From: JAVZOV01 sp049976445
GTDB taxonomy: Archaea; Thermoproteota; Thermoprotei; Gearchaeales; WAQG01
Length of the DNA: 64,000 nt
Assembly: GCA_049976445.1 (NCBI GenBank)
Contig: JBMFIF010000002.1
Span: 1-64,000, forward strand
Direction of reading: 5' to 3'
Below, one piece after another: positions 1 to 8,800 of the stretch. Each line of letters starts with the position of its first letter. Positions within the stretch are counted from its first letter, which is position 1. The notes under the pieces are model-generated. The model did not search any database, was not told the origin of the DNA, and saw only the letters and a list, made by a program, of their open reading frames with translations. Position numbers and translations under genes: made by a program.

Positions 1-1
1 T

Positions 2-193
2 CCATTTAATCATAAGTTGCACTCTGATTTGAACGGTGCTTTGAATATATTGAGGAGAGCGGGGATTGTGGTAACTTCTGTGAGGAAGCCGTTGTCCTTC
101 ATTGTGGATCATAATCGAGTAGCACCCGTAAAGGGGTGTAACCCTCAAGACCTCGGGAACCCTCGCCCTTCAGGGCAGGGAGGAGGTCAGTAG
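2..193 (+). pseudogene. tnpB: TnpB (IS200/IS605-type) C-terminal end, cut by window edge
   Basis: Frame 2 is open from the window edge to a TAG at 191-193. It includes SDLNGALNILRRAG, the C-terminal motif of TnpB RNA-guided nucleases (D-x-N-x-A-x-NIL), in which the Asp is the last RuvC catalytic residue. The tail runs into the right end of the element, which contains a CCCTTCAGGGC-type hairpin and finishes GAGGTCAG at about 190. The same tail and end recur at 31709-31785 in a deleted derivative. Whether the gene upstream is intact cannot be seen here. No ATG lies in the visible part. Confidence 0.85.
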
Positions 194-234
194 AAATAAT
201 AAGGAGATATTTCTAAGATTTTTGTAGAAAATTA

Positions 235-1422
235 GTGTGGTTGTTGGTTATGAGAATTATAGGGTTTAGGTATATAAGGAGACAGCGTATAGTAATTTTT
301 ATTATAATCTTGGTATTATCTTCTATGCTTTTCTCTATAATGGCTTTTAGTCTGTTAGGATTCTATAAGGGTTTTAGTGCTTATTTAGGTGAAGGAAAGG
401 ATATTGTGGTTGTTTATGATAGAAAAAGTAGTACACCGTTTACAGGTTTAATTCCAGTTTATTTAGTTGGAAATCTAAGTTCTATTAAAGGTGTCATAGC
501 TACTAGTCCTGAGATTATTGTTCCTTGTCTTTTAAAGAATGAGTCTGTCTTCTTGAGAGGTGTAATACCGGAAAAGTTTGTAAAGTTAAATCAATTAGTT
601 ATAATAAAGGGTAGTATGCTTGAATTAGAAGATTTGAACTCTGTAATAGTTGGAAGGAGGATTGCTGAACGGCTTAATTTAAAACTTGGTGAAAAGGTTC
701 TAGTTTTAAGTGTTTTGGTGAATCGATACTTAGAAGTGCAGGTTAAAGGAATTTTTGTCTCAGGGTCTGTTATTGATGATGAAATTATTGCACCTTTATA
801 TGTAGGACAATGGTTGCGTGGTACGGATTATAATTATGTTACAGTGATAAGAGTAAAGATAGATGGTAGTATCGTAAAACCATCCACAATATTCGAGGCT
901 ATAACAACGAAATCATCAGAAACAGGTTCGAGTGGTGGGGGTCGATTGCCTGAAGGTTTTGTGGTATCATTGTCAAGGGTGGGTTTCAATATAGAGGATA
1001 TTGGTGTTAACGAAGCACAAAAATTTATGGAAAGTTATTTAAATAAATATGGAGTAACTAGAGAGTCTTTGATAGTGCTTTCAGTTATGGTTTTCTTACT
1101 TTCTAGTGCTGCTATAGTAATAGCATCTAAAACTATTTTGATACAGCATAAAGGAGAGGTTAGTGTACTGAGGTCCATTGGTGTGTCTAAGAAACTTCTA
1201 AAAAAAGATTTGTTAATTAAACTTTTATTCTGGTCATTGATAGCCTCATCTATAGGGATTATTTTAGGTGTAACAATTTTAACTATAATGCAAGAAAATG
1301 GCTTTCTACAGGTATTATCTCATACTGTCCCAATGCAACTTGATCCATTGGTCATAATCTTAGATTTTGTTTTAGTTTTTATTCTTATTCTGGTGATGGT
1401 TCTTAGAAGTGAATTGGAGTGA
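235..1422 (+). CDS. ABC transporter permease, FtsX/MacB family
   Basis: 395-residue membrane protein. A hydrophobic segment at about 15-45 is followed by a large, probably extracytoplasmic domain (about 50-280), then three C-terminal membrane segments at about 280-300, 330-350 and 372-392. This is the MacB/LolC/FtsX permease layout, with the family-typical V-L-R-S-I-G-V-S-K-K-L-L cytoplasmic helix after the second segment. The start used is GTG at 235; an ATG at 250 is the alternative. It overlaps the next gene by 4 nt (GTGA), and the matching ATPase lies at 3015-3680, so the three genes form an operon. Substrate unknown; such systems export or extract lipids, peptides or lipoproteins. Confidence 0.8.
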   Translation: MWLLVMRIIGFRYIRRQRIVIFIIILVLSSMLFSIMAFSLLGFYKGFSAYLGEGKDIVVVYDRKSSTPFTGLIPVYLVGNLSSIKGVIATSPEIIVPCLLKNESVFLRGVIPEKFVKLNQLVIIKGSMLELEDLNSVIVGRRIAERLNLKLGEKVLVLSVLVNRYLEVQVKGIFVSGSVIDDEIIAPLYVGQWLRGTDYNYVTVIRVKIDGSIVKPSTIFEAITTKSSETGSSGGGRLPEGFVVSLSRVGFNIEDIGVNEAQKFMESYLNKYGVTRESLIVLSVMVFLLSSAAIVIASKTILIQHKGEVSVLRSIGVSKKLLKKDLLIKLLFWSLIASSIGIILGVTILTIMQENGFLQVLSHTVPMQLDPLVIILDFVLVFILILVMVLRSELE

Positions 1423-3008
1423 GGAAGGCTTTTTACATAATTTTAGCATTCTTGATAGGACTGATTTTACGATTGTATCCAACCTTTTTAAGTGGATTGC
1501 CTTTTTCTACGGATGCTTGGAACCCTATTAGAAATGCTGAACTTCTTGTAAGATATACACCGATTCCTATGGATAGTAAGGTTTTTGATGGTTACAATAA
1601 TTATTGGCCTGCGAACAGTATCTTTGGTGTTATTTTCTCTTATATTATTGGTCTTAGAGTTATTGATGCAATGGCGATTAGCATCCCGCTGGTCGGAGCT
1701 TTAACAATCCTGATTTTTTACGTCTTGATAGATAAGATTAGTAAGAATTCTAAGTTAGCATTTTTTGCCTCAATCTTATTAGCCACAGCTTATCCTTATG
1801 CTTTATTTACGGCTGGTGTTACAAAGGAGACTTATGCTAATCCACTGTATGTTCTGATCATACTTATTTTCTTAAACCATAAGAGATGGGAAAGCATAAT
1901 ACCTTTTATAATAACCTCGATAACATTGAACATGTCACATCATTTAACCACGTTAATCACTATAGGTGTTCTAATAAGTATAATGCTTGCAACAGAGATT
2001 TCAAGAATTAGGAAAGGATTTGATATTGATAAGTTTAGCATTCTATTTGTTTCTATAATTTTAACAATAACCGCCTTGTATTTCGTCCTTTACGCTTACG
2101 AAGGATTAAAAATAATCATAACATCAAGCGATATACTCTCAGTCATCTCTTATCAAATTATAGCATTCACTTTAACGCTTTATTTTGTATTCAGACCTTC
2201 ATCACACTCTAAAATAAGAACAATTCTATCGTGCACATTAGGCACAATTTTAGTATTTTTAATTATCTTACTTACTACACAGAGGTCTATAATTCCCGGA
2301 GCTCCCAAGCTACCGAACCATTACTTACTCTATGCAAGCCCATTTATTCTTATCTCCCCACTAATAGTCTTAGGATTTGGCATAACGTCGAGCATAAGAG
2401 ATGAACATCACATTGCACCACTTTTTTGGCTTGCAACACTTCTTGGACTTGAAGGTTATGCAGTATTTGGAAATACTCCATTAGGATTGACCTTAGCTTA
2501 CAGAGTTTTAGATTTTCTTTGGCTTCCATTAATTATCATTTTCACGTTCGGTCTTTACAGAATATCAACCGCTGATTCACAAAAAGCTTCAAAAATTATC
2601 GTATTCCTAATTACTGTTATTATAATATTGAATTCATATGATTTTTATGCAAGTGTTTCTCTTCAGGAACGTTACTTAGGGTACTTTTGGTTATATACGC
2701 AACCTGAATATAATGCAGCAAAATGGATTGCAATGTTAAATCAAACTATTGTCAGTGATGTAAAAATTTCTTATCTTCTAACTGGATATTTTAACGTACA
2801 TGCGGATCCTAACCAAGGGCTTCAATATCTAATGAGTGATACGAACAGTGTTAAGCATCTGACATTGTTTGTTTATGATCAAATGTTAAAAAACGGATAT
2901 GTGCTCTACGGTGGTTATAGTGTTGATCTGCCTAAAAATTGGACAGAAAAGCTAAATAGCTTAAACCTCATATACTGTAATAACCAAGTAAAAATTTATA
3001 GCAAGTGA
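1419..3008 (+). CDS. Polytopic membrane protein, GT-C glycosyltransferase-like
   Basis: 529 residues with roughly a dozen membrane segments and a short C-terminal soluble tail. After the first segment comes a loop with an acidic motif (STDAWNPIRNAE, about residues 30-41). This is the layout of GT-C enzymes such as Stt3/AglB and PMT relatives, where an Asp/Glu in the first outer loop is catalytic. The family assignment rests on topology and this loop only; I cannot name the donor or acceptor. The GTG start overlaps the stop of the permease gene by 4 nt and the ATPase follows 6 nt later, so it is co-transcribed with a MacB-like ABC system. A role in envelope glycan or lipid handling is inference. 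Confidence 0.55.
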   Translation: MRKAFYIILAFLIGLILRLYPTFLSGLPFSTDAWNPIRNAELLVRYTPIPMDSKVFDGYNNYWPANSIFGVIFSYIIGLRVIDAMAISIPLVGALTILIFYVLIDKISKNSKLAFFASILLATAYPYALFTAGVTKETYANPLYVLIILIFLNHKRWESIIPFIITSITLNMSHHLTTLITIGVLISIMLATEISRIRKGFDIDKFSILFVSIILTITALYFVLYAYEGLKIIITSSDILSVISYQIIAFTLTLYFVFRPSSHSKIRTILSCTLGTILVFLIILLTTQRSIIPGAPKLPNHYLLYASPFILISPLIVLGFGITSSIRDEHHIAPLFWLATLLGLEGYAVFGNTPLGLTLAYRVLDFLWLPLIIIFTFGLYRISTADSQKASKIIVFLITVIIILNSYDFYASVSLQERYLGYFWLYTQPEYNAAKWIAMLNQTIVSDVKISYLLTGYFNVHADPNQGLQYLMSDTNSVKHLTLFVYDQMLKNGYVLYGGYSVDLPKNWTEKLNSLNLIYCNNQVKIYSK

Positions 3009-3014
3009 ACAAAT

Positions 3015-3680
3015 ATGAGCATTCTAATAGAACTTTCTAATATCTGGAAACGTTATGGAACAACTGAAGTTTTAAAAGACATTAATCTTAAAGTTGACGA
3101 AAGCGATTTCATATCGATACGTGGTAAATCCGGTGTCGGAAAAACAACACTACTTAAAATAATCGGCCTTTTAGAACAGCCAGATAAGGGTGAAGTTAAG
3201 CTTTTTGGCAAACCAATCAGCAACCTCAACGATGATGAGAAGTCAGAACTAAGATTACATCATATAGGTTTCGTATTCCAATTCTTCAACCTAATACCAT
3301 CACTAACAATTCTAGAAAATATAGAACTACCATTAGCACTAGCAGGAATAAACAAGCAACAAAGAAAACAAAAAGCAGAAGAACTCCTTAAACATTTCGG
3401 CTTAATAAACCTAACAAACAGATTTCCTGAAACTCTAAGCGGAGGCGAAAGACAACGTGTAGCAATTATAAGAGCATTAGTCAACAACCCAAAAATAATA
3501 CTTGCCGACGAACCAACATCAAGCTTAGACGACGAAAATTCAGAACTAGTAATAAAATTACTTGCAACAATCAACAAAGAAAAGAAAGTAACAATCATAA
3601 TAACTACAACAGACTTATATGAAAAACTACCAACCAACAAAAACTACATGCTCAAAGAAGGATATTTGCATAAAATGTGA
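3015..3680 (+). CDS. ABC transporter ATPase, LolD/MacB type, with altered H-loop
   Basis: 221-residue nucleotide-binding subunit. Visible motifs: Walker A GKSGVGKTT, Q-loop FVFQFF, signature LSGGERQRVAI, Walker B IILADEPTSSLDDE. The switch (H-loop) position, normally VTHD, reads TTTD, so the conserved His is replaced by Thr. Length is normal for the LolD class. It ends the operon begun by the permease at 235. The His loss could mean slow or altered hydrolysis, or a decaying gene; nothing else in the reading frame looks damaged. Confidence 0.85.
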   Translation: MSILIELSNIWKRYGTTEVLKDINLKVDESDFISIRGKSGVGKTTLLKIIGLLEQPDKGEVKLFGKPISNLNDDEKSELRLHHIGFVFQFFNLIPSLTILENIELPLALAGINKQQRKQKAEELLKHFGLINLTNRFPETLSGGERQRVAIIRALVNNPKIILADEPTSSLDDENSELVIKLLATINKEKKVTIIITTTDLYEKLPTNKNYMLKEGYLHKM

Positions 3681-3708
3681 GAAGATGAATTGTTTGGTTA
3701 ATGTTTTC

Positions 3709-3800
3709 TTATGTTTATTCGGTAGTGTAATCTTGTTAGGATAAATTTCATACTGTTTTGAGAAAGGATGCGTATGAATTGATTTATACTAACCTGATTC
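3709..3800. repeat. Dispersed repeat, copy 1 (3' end and flank of the DUF3782-like gene)
   Basis: This stretch (3' flank plus last codons of the minus-strand gene at 3789) matches 60970-61072 at roughly 80% by eye, including TAGGATAAATTT, ATACTGTTTT and GTATGAATTG blocks in the same order. The second copy has lost the rest of the gene, so the repeat records a paralogue that was later destroyed. Confidence 0.65.
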
Positions 3801-4625
3801 TATTACTGTTTCTTCTGTTGTGATTGGTGTGAGGTCTCCGCTCCATTTTAGTATCCATACTTTCTCTTTCTTAGCGTATTCTATTGCGTCTGGTGTTGCA
3901 TAGTCCGTGTAGATGACTTTGATGAGTTTGGGTTTTAGGAGTTCCGGTCTCTTCTCCTTAATCAGCTTAACCTTCCCCTTCAACTCATCTATTAATCCTG
4001 TTCCTAACCTGATCGTCGCCTCCCCAACTACGCACAAGTCTCCTACTACTCCGTAAATGTTTATCTCCTTCGCATCTATAAACAGTCTCTTTAACTCCAC
4101 GTCCACACCAAGTCTTTCCCTCAACCTATACCTAATATGACTCAAAGCCTCTTCCTCAACACTTATAGTAAGCCTATCCAACGTTACCGCAACTCTATTT
4201 AGCGTCACCCGTACATCCCTCAACTCCTCCCAAAGCTTGTTTTGGTTCTCCCATAGTTTGTTTTGGTTCTCCCAAAGCTTGTTCTGTCCTTCTCTCAAAC
4301 TTTTAACCTCCTCCCATAATTTTTCCTGGTTCTCTCTTAGGTTTCTGACCTCCTCCCAAAGCTTATTCTGACTTTCCCTCAAATTTTTAATCTCTTCCCA
4401 AAGCTTGTTTTGGTTCTCCCATAGTTTGTTTTGTCCCTCCCTTAAGCTCCTTACTTCCTCCCACAGTTTGTTCTGGTTTTCCCAAAGTTTCTTTAGTTCT
4501 TCTGTTAGTGCATCTAGTCTTTTTAGTATTTCTGATATTCCTAGGTAGCCTGCAACAGTGTAGCGGAATTCCACATCCCTTTCGAGCAAACTCAAGAGCT
4601 CTCTCTTTAAATTTACACTCATCAT
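3789..4625 (-). CDS. Coiled-coil protein with C-terminal PD-(D/E)XK-like domain (DUF3782-like)
   Basis: 278 residues in three parts: an N-terminal helical segment (about 1-35); a long repetitive coiled coil (about 35-145) built from repeats of NKLWENQ / NKLWEEVRSLREGQ; and a compact C-terminal domain (about 160-270) with VELKRLFIDAKEINIYG, a VGEATIRLG strand and VIYTDYATPDAIEYAKKE. The last part matches the archaeal DUF3782/PD-(D/E)XK-like family, in which an acidic residue and E-A-T stand in for the nuclease D...ExK core. Activity is not demonstrated by the sequence. The DNA repeats make the coiled coil prone to length change. A broken copy of the gene's 3' end sits at about 60970-61072. Confidence 0.7.
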   Translation of the reverse strand: MMSVNLKRELLSLLERDVEFRYTVAGYLGISEILKRLDALTEELKKLWENQNKLWEEVRSLREGQNKLWENQNKLWEEIKNLRESQNKLWEEVRNLRENQEKLWEEVKSLREGQNKLWENQNKLWENQNKLWEELRDVRVTLNRVAVTLDRLTISVEEEALSHIRYRLRERLGVDVELKRLFIDAKEINIYGVVGDLCVVGEATIRLGTGLIDELKGKVKLIKEKRPELLKPKLIKVIYTDYATPDAIEYAKKEKVWILKWSGDLTPITTEETVIESG

Positions 4626-4822
4626 GTAATATTATAGTAAAACAACATATAAACCCAACGCAAAACCCAAAAAGCAAAGATAATTTCAAAATTTATAAAG
4701 ATGAATGTTCCTTATGTGCGAAGAGAGTGGATGAAGCTTGTGACGATGGTTATTAGGTATTCTTGTTTTGTTGAGCGTTAATGCTATTATCTAGTGTGAA
4801 GTATTTGTGTGTGGTGGGAAAG

Positions 4823-5059
4823 ATGGTCGAGGCTTTGGTGTTTATAACCGTGGAGCCTGATAAGATTGACAAGGTTGGAATGGATATGAAACGCTTTTCT
4901 AACGTGAAAGAGGTTGTTGCTGTGACGGGAGAGTATGATATAATTGTTAGGGTTGAGGCGAAAGATTTTGCAGAGCTTTCAAGAATGATTAGGGAGCAGA
5001 TCCCTTCAATATCAGGTGTTATAAAAACTTCCACATCAGTAATCATTGAAAAATACTAA
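4823..5059 (+). CDS. Stand-alone Lrp/AsnC ligand-binding (RAM/SAM) domain protein
   Basis: 78 residues starting MVEALVFITVEPDKIDKV. The whole protein is the beta-alpha-beta-beta-alpha-beta effector domain of Lrp/AsnC regulators, with VKEVVAVTGEYDIIVRVEAKD in its centre; there is no HTH domain. Such single-domain proteins bind amino acids and may join heteromeric complexes with full-length Lrp proteins. The ATG at 4823 is chosen over 4781 because a GGTGGGA stretch lies just before it and the fold begins there. It stands alone, with no co-directional neighbour. Confidence 0.8.
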   Translation: MVEALVFITVEPDKIDKVGMDMKRFSNVKEVVAVTGEYDIIVRVEAKDFAELSRMIREQIPSISGVIKTSTSVIIEKY

Positions 5060-5160
5060 TGATAATCAGCATAATATGCAATGAGGATAATCTTGTTCCA
5101 TTAGTTGATCGTTTTGAGAAGTGATCCATTATTTAAAGGATAATAAAAGTGTAGGGTTTT

Positions 5161-5421
5161 TTATTTTGTTTTTTGTGTTTTTTGTGCTGTGAGTGTTTTG
5201 TGTTTTGTGAGGTACCAGTATCTTAGGGCTATTGTTTTTCTGTTGTTTGTTGTTTTTGTTGGTTCTATGATTACTTTTCTTGGTATTTCTGTCGAGAGTC
5301 TTGTCCTGCATCTTGGGCATCGACCGTTAATACTGTACCTCTTAATCACATCAACGGGACTGATAGCCTCCTCAGTATCATAATACAAAAGATAACCACA
5401 AGCCCTACACACAACACTCAT
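5161..5421 (-). CDS. Small zinc-ribbon protein
   Basis: 86 residues beginning MSVVCRACGYLLYYD, with two CxxC knuckles (CRAC near residue 5 and CPRC about 30 residues later) that should bind one Zn2+. The C-terminal half is basic and rich in Thr, Asn and Lys, probably disordered, and is encoded by low-complexity T-rich DNA. The ATG at 5421 is preferred over 5436. I do not recognise a specific family; a nucleic-acid or transcription accessory role is common for such archaeal proteins but is not shown here. Confidence 0.6.
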   Translation of the reverse strand: MSVVCRACGYLLYYDTEEAISPVDVIKRYSINGRCPRCRTRLSTEIPRKVIIEPTKTTNNRKTIALRYWYLTKHKTLTAQKTQKTK

Positions 5422-5610
5422 CGGCATCCAACACACCTTGAGGTATTATAAAAATTTCCAAAAAACTACTTATACTTAATCGCATGAAATAATATGATTT
5501 TTGATGATAGAAGTTTTGCAGATTCGGTCTACTCTAATAAAATTTTGATGTGAATTAAGTTGAATTTATTCAAATAATATTTAGTTATTTGCTAAATTTT
5601 TTTGTAGTAA

Positions 5611-6534
5611 TTATACTAGTCTAGGGCAAACGATGTATAATGGGCATGAAGAACAATATTTAACTTTATCACGGCACCAATATTTTCCAACAAGTTCTAA
5701 TGCGGAGAGTATTTTTGGGTTTTCAGGGAAAAGTTTGTCGCTTATTTTTTTAACTATTGTTGATATTTTCTCTTTATCCTGTATTTTTGCGTCTTCTTGT
5801 GTTATGAAGCCAAGTTCTGTTAATGGTCTTAGTAGGGAATTGGTGATTGGTATTCTGATTTCATTGTGAACGTTCTCCCATAGCCCGTAGACCATTGTTA
5901 TCTGCCAGATTGTCATGTCTGCAAATTCTGAATCGCAACTGGGTAGTGTGCTTAATGCTTGGCGAAGTATGTTGAGTGCATCTTTTTGATTTTTGGGTTT
6001 TCCATTTGAAATGATATTATTTATTATTTGCTTTTTTTCATTATATTCTAGATCTGTGTATTGGTTGATATCATCTTTTATTGTATTTACGAGATTCCAT
6101 GAAAAGTCTATTAAATCTTCGACATTACTATTTATTATCCATTTGGCAATTATGCTTAGTGTTTTGGATACTTTTTTAATCTGAGTTTCGTTCATGTTTT
6201 TTGCTTGTTTAATTGTTGAGAATGCTAAAAATACGTGTTCCTCATCTGTATATGATTCGATTGATGATGCAATATCGCCTATCTTATTCATTAATTTCCA
6301 TGCAATGTGAAGTGTTTTATTTTTCATGATGTTATTTTGATGGTCTAGAAGGTTCACGAGCATTATTCCGAAGATTAAAGATTCTTTTGATAAGGAAATT
6401 TTATTAATACCTATTTTACTCATTCGTTTCTCTATTCTATCGTTATTCTTCTCGTTCAACTCATATAATCTTTCTCTGAGATAACTGATGGTTCCATTTT
6501 TGATGTTAATCATTCCTTTGTCTGTTAGAAACAT
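5611..6534 (-). CDS. Unrecognised protein with endonuclease III-type Fe-S cysteine loop
   Basis: 307 mainly helical residues. At the very C-terminus are Cys287, 294, 297 and 303, spaced exactly C-X6-C-X2-C-X5-C, the [4Fe-4S] loop of endonuclease III/MutY-type HhH-GPD glycosylases, preceded by a helix (ALELVGKYWC) at the usual place. An upstream stretch, IPITNSLLRPLTELGFI, resembles the glycosylase region around V-D-T-H-V-x-R-V but lacks the catalytic Asp, and I find no HhH with the catalytic Lys. The first 180 residues match nothing I know. It lies 75 bp downstream of the Vps4-like gene on the same strand, so it may be co-expressed with the Cdv genes. Function unknown; perhaps a non-catalytic DNA-binding relative. 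Confidence 0.6.
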   Translation of the reverse strand: MFLTDKGMINIKNGTISYLRERLYELNEKNNDRIEKRMSKIGINKISLSKESLIFGIMLVNLLDHQNNIMKNKTLHIAWKLMNKIGDIASSIESYTDEEHVFLAFSTIKQAKNMNETQIKKVSKTLSIIAKWIINSNVEDLIDFSWNLVNTIKDDINQYTDLEYNEKKQIINNIISNGKPKNQKDALNILRQALSTLPSCDSEFADMTIWQITMVYGLWENVHNEIRIPITNSLLRPLTELGFITQEDAKIQDKEKISTIVKKISDKLFPENPKILSALELVGKYWCRDKVKYCSSCPLYIVCPRLV

Positions 6535-6609
6535 AATTAAATCTAAATATAAACCTTCCTGATAATCTAGGATTTTAATCTCAGATTTTGGAAAGTATGA
6601 AAGTATAAT

Positions 6610-7752
6610 TTAGAGTGCTTTATGTTGTTCAAACCATTTTTGATAGCGCTCTATCATATCTTTAGTTATGCTTGGCTTTCTGTTTTTGATCACAATTTTA
6701 AAATCTTCCATCGTAATGCTTCTAGGCTCATTTCTGTTATTATGTTCAAAGAATTCTTCGATAACCTTTATGTGAGCATCTCTACACACATCTAGAATAT
6801 CGCTAGCTGAGTAACCCTCAGTCATTTTAGCTAACTCCTCAAGATCTATGGAAGGGTCTAGTTTAAGTTTTGATGTATAGAATTTAAATAACTCAATCCT
6901 AGACTTAAAATCTGGAGGAGGTACTAGTATTCTTTTTTGGAATCGTCTTATAAAAGCTTCATCTAACATCCAAGGTTTATTAGTAGTTCCGATAACAAAT
7001 ATGAGCCGATCTCTATCTTTTTCCATTAATCCATCCATTTCTTTGAGTAGTTGTGTGCGCATTCTAGTCTCACCACCAACTTCCTGAAAATGTATTGATG
7101 CTAACGCGTCGACCTCATCTATAAGAATTATTACTGGCTTGTTCTGTGATTCTAGTCTCCTTGCTTCTTTGAATACTCTAGCAATATTTTTTTCTGATTC
7201 GCCAAGCCATTTTGACATAACATTAGAACTATCAATAAGCATTACTATAGCGTTAATTTCATTTGCAACAGCTGCCATTAACATAGTCTTACCACAACCA
7301 GGTGGACCAAAGAGAAGAATACCCCTTGGCCAACCCAACGGAAAAAGATCACGTCTCTTTATTGGATACACTATTGAATGAATTATTGCTCTCTTTGCAT
7401 CTTCAAGACCGATTATATCCTCCCATCTAATATTCGGCCTGCTCCCCAAGATATACTCTGCATCAATGTTAGATCTTTCCTTTTCACTACTATAATAATA
7501 GTTACCAATTTCTTCTGGTTGATCTTCTAATAATTTTTCAAGCTCTTCGACTTTATTTCTATACATCATTATGTAACGTGCATAGTTCCTATTCATTATG
7601 CTATCTGGATATAACTCAATTAATTTCGATAGTGCATCTATAGCTCTTCTATAATATCTAATTGCTTCACTATATTGTTTGTTATTTTCATATTGGATAG
7701 CTTTAGTGGCATTTTCCCGTGCATAATCTAACAGTTCTTTACTCGCATACAT
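6610..7752 (-). CDS. cdvC: CdvC / Vps4-type AAA ATPase
   Basis: 380 residues. An N-terminal three-helix MIT domain (about 1-78) binds the proline-rich tails of ESCRT-III proteins. A single AAA domain follows, with Walker A GPPGCGKT (149-156), Walker B IILIDEVDA (about 208-216) and an Arg-finger region (FIRRFQKR). Length matches archaeal CdvC. It disassembles ESCRT-III filaments during cell division. The gene follows the two ESCRT-III genes on the same strand; the gap to the nearer one is 24 bp. Confidence 0.93.
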   Translation of the reverse strand: MYASKELLDYARENATKAIQYENNKQYSEAIRYYRRAIDALSKLIELYPDSIMNRNYARYIMMYRNKVEELEKLLEDQPEEIGNYYYSSEKERSNIDAEYILGSRPNIRWEDIIGLEDAKRAIIHSIVYPIKRRDLFPLGWPRGILLFGPPGCGKTMLMAAVANEINAIVMLIDSSNVMSKWLGESEKNIARVFKEARRLESQNKPVIILIDEVDALASIHFQEVGGETRMRTQLLKEMDGLMEKDRDRLIFVIGTTNKPWMLDEAFIRRFQKRILVPPPDFKSRIELFKFYTSKLKLDPSIDLEELAKMTEGYSASDILDVCRDAHIKVIEEFFEHNNRNEPRSITMEDFKIVIKNRKPSITKDMIERYQKWFEQHKAL

Positions 7753-7776
7753 TTGCTATCTACTCCTTCAGGTGAT

Positions 7777-8625
7777 TTACTCAGGTTTCAACTTACCGGC
7801 ACGACTTAAACTGTCTATTGCCCTCCTTACATCATCAGGAGAAACGCCTAAATATCTAGCACAGTCCATTACATTAAGCTCACCATTATGTTCTAAAACC
7901 CACAAATAAACTTTATCTTCCAGAGAGAGAAGTTTCTCAGTTCTCACGTTTATAACTTTATTTTGGGTACTTGAACTTTTATCAGACCTTGAAAGCGGGC
8001 CCTCTCCTATACTAATAGACTCAGCAACCTTTTGAACTTTATCGGTAATCTTCTCTTTAGAAGCTGTAGGAGGTTCAGGTAATAAAGACCTTTCTTTTAT
8101 CATAGTACCTGCAACTGCAGCGGCTTCTTTCAGGATCTTATTCAGATCTGCATCACTTGTATCTAAGGGTAATGTTTCAAATGTATCTGGATATTTTGCA
8201 CCTAACTGTTCAAGTACAGCGTTTGATAAGACATTAAGATCGTTTTCAAGTTCTGGTGCGATTTGTGGTATTACAGTACGAACATCGCTTATAAGACCTT
8301 GTAATGAGGAAAGTAGACTAGCAGCATCACCTAACTCAATAATTGTCTCAAGTCGTAACAGTAGTTGCTCTAATGAAATACTTGCACTTTCAACAGATTT
8401 AACTAGCTTCCTTAATTCAGCTACCTCATTAGCATATATTGTAGCATATTGAGCATTTCCTGATGCTTGAGCTGTTACAACCTTGTCAAACATCTCTTTC
8501 TCTTTTTTCCTCAACCTGTATTTGGCTAATTCTAAACGTGAAACATAACTTCTAAGTTTTATTATAGTATCATTAATTATATCTTTAAGATCACGCCTTC
8601 TTTTTAAAAAATTTATTCTAACCAT
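7777..8625 (-). CDS. cdvB: CdvB, ESCRT-III protein with C-terminal winged helix
   Basis: 282 residues. A basic N-terminus and long helices (about 1-175) form the ESCRT-III core. A proline-rich stretch, LLPEPPT, follows and fits the MIM2 motif that binds the MIT domain of CdvC. The last 50 residues (DKVYLWVLEHNGELNVMD and following) form a winged helix of the type that binds CdvA in Sulfolobus. No CdvA gene is adjacent here. Functions as the division-ring polymer at the membrane. Confidence 0.9.
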   Translation of the reverse strand: MVRINFLKRRRDLKDIINDTIIKLRSYVSRLELAKYRLRKKEKEMFDKVVTAQASGNAQYATIYANEVAELRKLVKSVESASISLEQLLLRLETIIELGDAASLLSSLQGLISDVRTVIPQIAPELENDLNVLSNAVLEQLGAKYPDTFETLPLDTSDADLNKILKEAAAVAGTMIKERSLLPEPPTASKEKITDKVQKVAESISIGEGPLSRSDKSSSTQNKVINVRTEKLLSLEDKVYLWVLEHNGELNVMDCARYLGVSPDDVRRAIDSLSRAGKLKPE

Positions 8626-8800
8626 GATGAATCAGCTCCTTCCCCATAATTAGGGGAAATAAACGAAGAAAAAGTGAGAAAAAATGATTGTTAATAAAAA
8701 AGAAAAAATGATATGAAAATAAAAAATTATTTAGGCTATTTATATCATCCGCCGCTGAGGCATGTTCATAGCCTGCGGCGTCCATATTATGCACCTAGTT

